Source: JBCDBL01 sp039183635
Lineage (GTDB): Bacteria; Pseudomonadota; Alphaproteobacteria; Caulobacterales; Parvularculaceae
Assembly (NCBI GenBank): GCA_039183635.1
Contig: JBCDBL010000019.1
Location: forward strand, 1 to 38,466
DNA: 38,466 nt
Reading direction: 5' to 3'
Part shown: positions 33,458 through 38,466 of the stretch, piece after piece
How positions within the stretch are numbered: position 1 is the stretch's first letter
Layout: each line of letters begins with the position of its first letter
The notes under the pieces: model-generated
The model's input: only the letters and a program-made list of their open reading frames with translations
Told to the model about the DNA's origin: nothing
Databases searched by the model: none
Translations under genes and position numbers: made by a program

Positions 33458-35875
33458 CTAACCTCTTAAACGGTCTACACTGATGACGCTGGCTGACGCC
33501 CGCAACGCGGCTATAATTTCTGTGAGATGTCGCACGTCGGACACCTCGACGTCGACGACAAGGTCGAAAAAGTCCACAGACCGCGTGGTCATCCGAATGT
33601 TGATGATGTTGCCGCGATAGCGGGCGATCACGGTTGTAATTTCGCCGAGGACGCCGACCGCATTGCGCATGGTGAGCTTGAGCCTGGCGACGGCGTTCAG
33701 CGCCTCCGCCGCGTCGCGCCGCCATTTCAAGTCCACCCACCGGTGCTGCGGCGGATCTTCTTTCGCCAAGGTTTCGCAGTCGATCGTATGAACGACCACC
33801 CCCCGCCCCGGCGTGGCGATGCCGACAATGCGGTCGCCGGGCAAAGGGTGACAACACGCAGCCATGTGCAAGGCGACGCCAGGCCGCAATCCCTCGATGA
33901 CGACCGCAGCCGCATCAGCGCCGCCGGCGATGTCGTCAGGACCAACGGAAGGCTTTTGTTGCGGGCTTACGGTCGAGAATAATTTTCGCCAACGCTGCCC
34001 CGGATAGGCGGCCTTCAATAACTCAGCCGCCGTCATATCCCCCCGGCCTATACGCTCAAACACCTGGGCAGGCGTACCGATTTTTAGCTTCTTGGCCCCT
34101 TGCACGACGGCTTTATCCGTAAACTCAAGATTTTCCTCGGTAAAGGCGCTTGCTGCGATGTTGCGGCCAAGCTTTTCATAATCCTCTCGCTCAATACGTT
34201 TCACCCGACGGCGAATAGCAGATCGCGCCCGCCCGGTGACGACGATGCGCTCCCAGTTGGCTGCAGGCGGCGCGTCCTTGGACCGCAGGATCTCCACCAT
34301 GTCGGAGTTGCGCAAGGGCGTGCGCAAGGGCGCCGGGCGGCCGTTGATCTTCGCTCCGACGCAGGCGTCGCCGATGTCTGTATGCAAAGCATAGGCGAAA
34401 TCGAGCGGCGTTGCGCCCCGGGGCAATGCGATCAGCCGCCCTTTCGGGGTAAAACAGAACACCTGATCCTGAAACAGTTCCAGCTTTGTGTGTTCCAGAA
34501 ACTCATCGGCGTCATCGCCATGGTCGAGCATTTTGACGACGCTTTGCAGCCAGTCATAGGGGTCGTTCGACCGGTTCATGTCCGGACGGTTGATTTCGAT
34601 GGAGGCGGCGCCTTCTGACTTTTTCGAAACATCCTTATACCGCCAGTGGGCGGCGACGCCCCGCTCCGCTGTTTCATGCATCTGACGGGTGCGGATCTGT
34701 ACTTCGATGCGCTGAACTTGCGCGCCCCGCCGGGGGCCCCAGATCGCCGTGTGAATGGAACGGTAATTGTTCGGTTTCGGCGTTGAGATATAGTCTTTAA
34801 ATTTACCGGGAATAGTCGCCCACTGACGATGCAACACGCCCAGGGCGGCGTAACAATCCTTGATGTCGTCGACAAGAATGCGGAATGCGAAAATATCGGC
34901 CAACTCCTGAAAGTTGACATTTTTTTCCGCCATTTTCCGCCAAATGGAGTATGGCCGTTTGCGTCGACTGGTGACGTCCGCCTCTATGCCATGCTGTGAG
35001 AGCTTTTCTTTTAAGACAAGCGCCACCTCAACGATCGCGTCGCCGGCGTCCTGCTCCAACACCTCAAGGCGCTCCACAAGGCTCCGGAACGCTTCGGGGT
35101 TCACCTCTGCGAAAGCAAGGTCTTCGAGCTGTTCGCGGATTTTGTGCACGCCGATGCGCCCGGCGAGGGGGGCGTAGATTTCAAGCGTCTCCATCGCAAT
35201 ACGACGGCGGCTCTCAGGCTTCGGCATCGCCGCCAAGGTGCGCATATTGTGCAGACGGTCCGCCAGCTTCACCAACAAGACGCGCACGTCTTTCGACATT
35301 GCAAGGATCAGTTTGCGGAAATTTTCAGCTGTTTTAGACGCCTCAGACTTTAACTCGATCCGCGTCAGTTTTGTAACGCCGTCCACGAGACGCGCGATTT
35401 CGTGTCCGAAAGATTTCGCAATCTTATCATATGTGGCGTCCGTGTCTTCAATTGTATCGTGAAGCAGCGCGGTCGCCACCGTGGCAGGATCGACCCTGAG
35501 GTCGGTGAGGATGCCGGCCACGGCGACGGGGTGATAAAAGTAAGGCTCGCCCGAATGCCTTTTTTGGGCGCTGTGGGCGTCCTCGCCAAAATCGAAGGCT
35601 TGCCCAAGCATATGCAGATCCGCTTCCGGATCATAAATCGCCACGCGCGCGACCAAGTCGGATCTTAATTCAGTTAGGGGCTTCAGCCTCGGCGCTTTAA
35701 GACTTTGCGACGCCGACGTTTCAACAGGCTCGCCAGAAGCGCGCGCCTGCGCGTTTTGCTCATGATGTCCAGCAGCCGGTTCTTGCGACGCGCCCGACGC
35801 AGCTGCGGAGCTCGTCGCGTCAGCGTCTTCCGCCGCGCGCGCGCCATTCGTCAGACCCTGGTCTCCGTCCGGCAT
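33458..35875 (-). CDS. Bifunctional (p)ppGpp synthetase/hydrolase (long RelA/SpoT homolog)
   Basis: This enzyme makes and degrades the alarmone ppGpp. It has 805 residues. Domains in order: a low-complexity N-terminal extension of about 65 residues rich in Ala, Ser and Glu; an HD hydrolase (His101, FYHPV, LLHDTIEDT with His139-Asp140); a synthetase (SRRKRPYSIWRKM, then ADIFAFRILVDD); a TGS domain (VFCFTPKGRLIALPRGATPLDFAYALH); a middle helical/zinc-finger region (HMAACCHPLPGD); and a C-terminal ACT domain (ITTVIARYRGNIINI). Both active sites look intact. Alphaproteobacterial RSH proteins are usually nearer 730 residues, so the N-terminal extension is unusual. It lies just after rpoZ. Confidence 0.96.
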   Translation of the reverse strand: MPDGDQGLTNGARAAEDADATSSAAASGASQEPAAGHHEQNAQARASGEPVETSASQSLKAPRLKPLTELRSDLVARVAIYDPEADLHMLGQAFDFGEDAHSAQKRHSGEPYFYHPVAVAGILTDLRVDPATVATALLHDTIEDTDATYDKIAKSFGHEIARLVDGVTKLTRIELKSEASKTAENFRKLILAMSKDVRVLLVKLADRLHNMRTLAAMPKPESRRRIAMETLEIYAPLAGRIGVHKIREQLEDLAFAEVNPEAFRSLVERLEVLEQDAGDAIVEVALVLKEKLSQHGIEADVTSRRKRPYSIWRKMAEKNVNFQELADIFAFRILVDDIKDCYAALGVLHRQWATIPGKFKDYISTPKPNNYRSIHTAIWGPRRGAQVQRIEVQIRTRQMHETAERGVAAHWRYKDVSKKSEGAASIEINRPDMNRSNDPYDWLQSVVKMLDHGDDADEFLEHTKLELFQDQVFCFTPKGRLIALPRGATPLDFAYALHTDIGDACVGAKINGRPAPLRTPLRNSDMVEILRSKDAPPAANWERIVVTGRARSAIRRRVKRIEREDYEKLGRNIAASAFTEENLEFTDKAVVQGAKKLKIGTPAQVFERIGRGDMTAAELLKAAYPGQRWRKLFSTVSPQQKPSVGPDDIAGGADAAAVVIEGLRPGVALHMAACCHPLPGDRIVGIATPGRGVVVHTIDCETLAKEDPPQHRWVDLKWRRDAAEALNAVARLKLTMRNAVGVLGEITTVIARYRGNIINIRMTTRSVDFFDLVVDVEVSDVRHLTEIIAALRASASVISVDRLRG

Positions 35876-35900
35876 TCAACGCCCGCACTTTTCATTATGA

Positions 35901-36263
35901 CTAACCCCGATCCGGCGGCGGGGTCATGCCCTGGGTTTGAAGCGCTTTTAGCAAGTCCTCTTCGGTGAGCGTGTCCATTTCCGGTGCATCGGCTTGCGGT
36001 CCTGGCGCAGCTTCGGCCTCCTCCGGATCGTCGGCGTCGATTTGCTTTTGCATGCTGACGACAAAGTCTTCTTTCAACTCATCGACTTTCACGGACTGTT
36101 CGGCGATTTCACGCAAGGAGACGACCGGATTTTTGTCGTTGTCCCGATCCAGCGTCAGCGGCGCGCCTGCGGAAATCGATCGCGCCCTATGGGCGGCGAG
36201 AAGAACGAGATCGAACCGATTTTCAACCTTGTCGACGCAGTCTTCGACAGTCACGCGGGCCAT
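35901..36263 (-). CDS. rpoZ: RNA polymerase omega subunit
   Basis: Omega supports assembly of RNA polymerase and is part of the ppGpp site. The ATG at 36263 (120 residues) is preceded by GGGAG at a spacing of 7. The first block, MARVTVEDCVDKVENRFDL, continues into VLLAAHRARSIS and is nearly invariant in alphaproteobacteria. The C-terminus is acidic and extended (DADDPEEAEAAPGPQ). It is followed 25 bases later by the rsh gene, a linkage that suits the ppGpp role. Confidence 0.97.
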   Translation of the reverse strand: MARVTVEDCVDKVENRFDLVLLAAHRARSISAGAPLTLDRDNDKNPVVSLREIAEQSVKVDELKEDFVVSMQKQIDADDPEEAEAAPGPQADAPEMDTLTEEDLLKALQTQGMTPPPDRG

Positions 36264-36334
36264 GGACAACTCCCAAATTACGCATGTGCGTTAAAGATTA
36301 AGTCTACGCGTTTTGCAGCGCAAGGGAAGGAGGA

Positions 36335-36859
36335 TTACGCCCTAGACCAGCCGGCGTCAAGCGGCGTCACGCTGTCGTCCGCCGGCGCCGCAGCCAGAAG
36401 TTGACGAAGGGTTTGCCCCGTTTCGGGATGTCTCCATTCCGGCGCAATATCGTTCAATGGGGCAAGGACAAACCGTCGTTCAACAAGACGGGGGTGCGGC
36501 AGCACCAGAGGTGATTCAGAATCCCGGGAACGCAAACGGCCCTGGTAATCCAGCAGGTCCAAATCCAAGGTCCGCGGGCCATATCGTTTATCGGCGTCCG
36601 GGCGTCGCACTCGGCCGAAGGCGTTTTCAATGTCGTGAAGGCCACTCAGCAATCGCTCCGGCGTCATGTCGGTTTTTACGGCGGCCACCGCATTTACAAA
36701 TGGGGGGTCTTCAGGGTGCGGCCAGGCCGCCGAGCGATAAAGGCGTGAGCGCGCCGTCACCTCGGCAAAGGTCGAAAGCGCAACGCAAGCGTTGCGAACC
36801 ACATCGAGAGGCGGCTGGCCCCGAAACGGCGAATTGGATCCCAGCGCAATAAGAATCAT
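36335..36859 (-). CDS. folK: 6-hydroxymethyl-7,8-dihydropterin pyrophosphokinase
   Basis: FolK activates the pterin for folate synthesis. It has 174 residues, starting MILIALGSNSPFRGQPP, with SRLYRSAAWPHPEDPPFVNAV, RRPDADKRYGPRTLDLDLL (Mg-binding Asp pair) and LPHPRLVERRFVLAPL. It lies upstream of rpoZ on the same strand with a 71-base gap. Confidence 0.95.
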   Translation of the reverse strand: MILIALGSNSPFRGQPPLDVVRNACVALSTFAEVTARSRLYRSAAWPHPEDPPFVNAVAAVKTDMTPERLLSGLHDIENAFGRVRRPDADKRYGPRTLDLDLLDYQGRLRSRDSESPLVLPHPRLVERRFVLAPLNDIAPEWRHPETGQTLRQLLAAAPADDSVTPLDAGWSRA

Positions 36860-37034
36860 GATTGACTACAACGCATTAGCAGATCATATGGGGGTAACAG
36901 ACGACCTGCTGTCAGGCTGTTTAACACATATTGAATGTATATGTTCCTGCGCGCCGCGCGCCATACGTATTTAAAGCGGCCGTACATAAATATGAGTTCC
37001 GCGGTCATGGTTTTGGAAAAATTAAGAGTGGTAT
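36860..37034. other. Short AT-rich divergent promoter region
   Basis: This gap separates folK (minus) from the NYN gene (plus). It contains ACATAT/ATATGT around 36916-36938 and a palindromic ATACGTAT. An open frame of 38 codons from 36858 is present but has no gene-like features. Promoters for both genes are expected here; none is clear. Confidence 0.4.
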
Positions 37035-37649
37035 ATGCGATTTTATGACAATGAAAGAACAGCTCTTTTTATAGACGGAGCAAATCTTTACGCCGCAGCG
37101 CGATCTTTAGGGTTTGATATAGATTATAAAAGTCTTCTTGAAGAATTCTCCAAACGCGGCCGACTATTGAGGGCGTTTTATTACACCGTTCTTGTGGAAG
37201 ATCAGGATTATTCGCCGATCCGTCCGCTGGTTGATTGGCTCGATTATAACGGCTTCACCATGGTGACGAAAACCACGCGGGAATTCGCCGACGGCAACGG
37301 CCGGCGAAAGAAGGGCAGCATGGACGTCGAACTCGCAGTCGACATGATGGAGATCGCGCCCAACGTCGATCATGTTGTGCTGTTTTCCGGCGATGGCGAT
37401 TTCACCCGTCTTGTGGAAGCGGTTCAACGCATGGGAAAGCGGGTCACAGTTGTTTCCACGGTGAAGTCATCGCCGCCCATGGCGTCGGACGAGTTGCGGC
37501 GGACTGCGGACAGCTTTCTCGATCTTTCGGAATTGTCGAACATCGTTGGTCGCAAAGGCGCACCGCCGCGCCGGGAATCGGACACCGATGAAGAGTTCGA
37601 TGACGATTACGATGACGAAGATGAATTCGAGGACGAATACGAAGATTAG
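37035..37649 (+). CDS. NYN domain protein (LabA/DUF88-like PIN-fold nuclease)
   Basis: The protein has 204 residues. The NYN/PIN nuclease fold shows its acidic residues in ALFIDGANLYAAARS, KGSMDVELAVDMME and VVLFSGDGDFTRLVEAV, followed by KRVTVVS. The chain ends in a very acidic tail of about 25 residues (DEEFDDDYDDEDEFEDEYED). Members of this family act as RNases or have LabA-like regulatory roles. The stop is 3 bases before the uracil-DNA glycosylase gene, so the two are probably one operon. Confidence 0.93.
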   Translation: MRFYDNERTALFIDGANLYAAARSLGFDIDYKSLLEEFSKRGRLLRAFYYTVLVEDQDYSPIRPLVDWLDYNGFTMVTKTTREFADGNGRRKKGSMDVELAVDMMEIAPNVDHVVLFSGDGDFTRLVEAVQRMGKRVTVVSTVKSSPPMASDELRRTADSFLDLSELSNIVGRKGAPPRRESDTDEEFDDDYDDEDEFEDEYED

Positions 37650-37652
37650 GCG

Positions 37653-38309
37653 ATGGGTGCGCAGATGCGCGCGGAGGCGCCGCGCGAATGTCAGATTTGT
37701 CCACGTCTCGTCGCCTTTCGCGCGGACAACAAAACAGCCAACCCTGCGTGGTTCAACGGCGCCGTCCCCTCGTTCGGCGAGAAGGACGCGTGTTTACTTA
37801 TTGTCGGCCTTGCGCCAGGCCTTCAAGGCGCGAACAAAACCGGGCGACCATTCACCGGCGACTACGCCGGCGATCTTTTGTACGCCACTATGTTGAAATT
37901 CGGTTTTGCGAAAGGAACATACGCGGCGCATCCCGACGATGGTCTTGCGCTTGCGCGCGCCATGATCACAAACGCCGTAAGGTGCGTGCCCCCGGAAAAC
38001 AAGCCTATCGGCGCCGAACAAAAAGCCTGCCGCCCCTTTTTAGAGGGCCGAATAGCGTCTTTGCCGCACCTCAAGGCCGTGCTCTGTCTGGGTAAAATCG
38101 CACATGATAACGCTGTGTCCGCATTCGGCTTAAAAAGAGCCGCAGTTCCGTTCGGACATGCGCGTTATGTCGACGTTGAAGGTCCCAATGGGCCGGTGAG
38201 AATGTTCGACAGCTACCATTGCTCCCGGTACAACACGAACACAGGTCGTTTGACGACGGAAATGTTCGAAGACGTCTTTTCCAGCATCAAAGATTATTTA
38301 GCGAATTAA
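37653..38309 (+). CDS. Uracil-DNA glycosylase, family 5 (UDGb)
   Basis: The enzyme removes uracil and other deaminated bases from DNA. It has 218 residues. The GLAPGLQGANKTGRPFTGD block (52-70) lacks the acidic residue of family 1 and matches family 5. His189 lies in DSYHCSRYNTNTGRLT, the family's His motif. Cys13, Cys16, Cys111 and Cys126 fit a 4Fe-4S cluster. The ATG starts 3 bases after the NYN gene. Confidence 0.94.
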   Translation: MGAQMRAEAPRECQICPRLVAFRADNKTANPAWFNGAVPSFGEKDACLLIVGLAPGLQGANKTGRPFTGDYAGDLLYATMLKFGFAKGTYAAHPDDGLALARAMITNAVRCVPPENKPIGAEQKACRPFLEGRIASLPHLKAVLCLGKIAHDNAVSAFGLKRAAVPFGHARYVDVEGPNGPVRMFDSYHCSRYNTNTGRLTTEMFEDVFSSIKDYLAN

Positions 38310-38328
38310 GAAGGCGACGGCGACCTAA

Positions 38329-38428
38329 AGCATTTCCAGGTCAAGTGTGTACGGTTGGCCGTCCGGAAATGCGAAAAAACAAAGACTTAAAGCGTCTGCC
38401 TGATTTCCATTGAAGAAGAGACGCTTTA
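38329..38428. repeat. Intergenic inverted repeats
   Basis: After the glycosylase gene, GCATTTCC (38330-38337) pairs with GGAAATGC (38365-38372), and TAAAGCGTCT (38388-38397) pairs perfectly with AGACGCTTTA (38419-38428). No gene is seen here. This may be a terminator or a REP-like element; the window ends soon after with GTCATCCCGGA, a phrase common in such repeats. Confidence 0.5.
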
Positions 38429-38466
38429 GAGCTTGTTGAGATTCAGAGTTGTTCCGTCATCCCGGA

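Noticed and set aside
32856..33857. Long version of pyrE beginning at 33857
   Set aside because: The extra N-terminal part runs through the rsh gene in another frame and is Arg-rich shadow sequence; ATG 33449 gives the normal length.
36858..36974. 38-codon open frame beginning MIDYNALADHMG
   Set aside because: No ribosome site; overlaps the folK start on the other strand; no recognisable family. Too little to call a gene.

Overview
The window looks like chromosomal DNA of an alphaproteobacterium. The run lepB-rnc-era-recO-parC beside acpS-pdxJ-pyrE-rsh-rpoZ-folK is a typical alphaproteobacterial core block. ppiD-trpE and trpG-trpD-trpC-...-lexA are also a familiar order in Caulobacter-like lineages. 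lexA carries a perfect alphaproteobacterial SOS box (GAAC-N7-GAAC). Base composition is moderately GC-rich, and one gene carries a PEP-CTERM-like tail. A lineage near Parvularculales/Hyphomonadales is my inference only. No rRNA, tRNA, CRISPR array, transposase or phage gene was seen.

Layout. (1) 1-10.6 kb: the end of ppiD, trpE, then a 4.9-kb interruption holding a ZnuD-like zinc TonB receptor, a His-rich exported protein, a hotdog-like protein and a divergent polysaccharide deacetylase. trpG-trpD-trpC and a DUF4149 membrane gene broken by an in-frame TAA follow. (2) 10.7-11.5 kb: autoregulated lexA. (3) 11.6-15.5 kb: an accessory set (DUF3598-like, DUF1330, two-domain VOC protein, MDR oxidoreductase, six-TM membrane protein). 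Its three promoter regions carry variants of one 22-bp palindrome, suggesting a small regulon under one unidentified repressor. (4) 15.6-20.8 kb: bpt, a complete three-gene TRAP transporter, a PEP-CTERM-like secreted protein and a strong terminator. (5) 20.8-24.3 kb: htpX and lemA with a DUF924 gene between them on the other strand, then a short CDF metal transporter facing a MerR regulator across a typical 19-bp-spacer MerR promoter. (6) 24.3-25.9 kb: an isolated aminotransferase behind an AT-rich leader. (7) 25.9-36.9 kb, minus strand: parC, recO, era, rnc, lepB, acpS, pdxJ, pyrE, rsh, rpoZ, folK, with several 4- to 8-nt gene overlaps. (8) 37.0-38.3 kb: a NYN-domain protein and a family 5 uracil-DNA glycosylase.

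Two independent metal modules (zinc uptake at 3-5.6 kb, metal export at 23.1-24.3 kb) lie in the window. The strongest candidate for something undescribed is the 11.6-15.5 kb gene set with its shared operator. The interrupted DUF4149 gene is the clearest anomaly.
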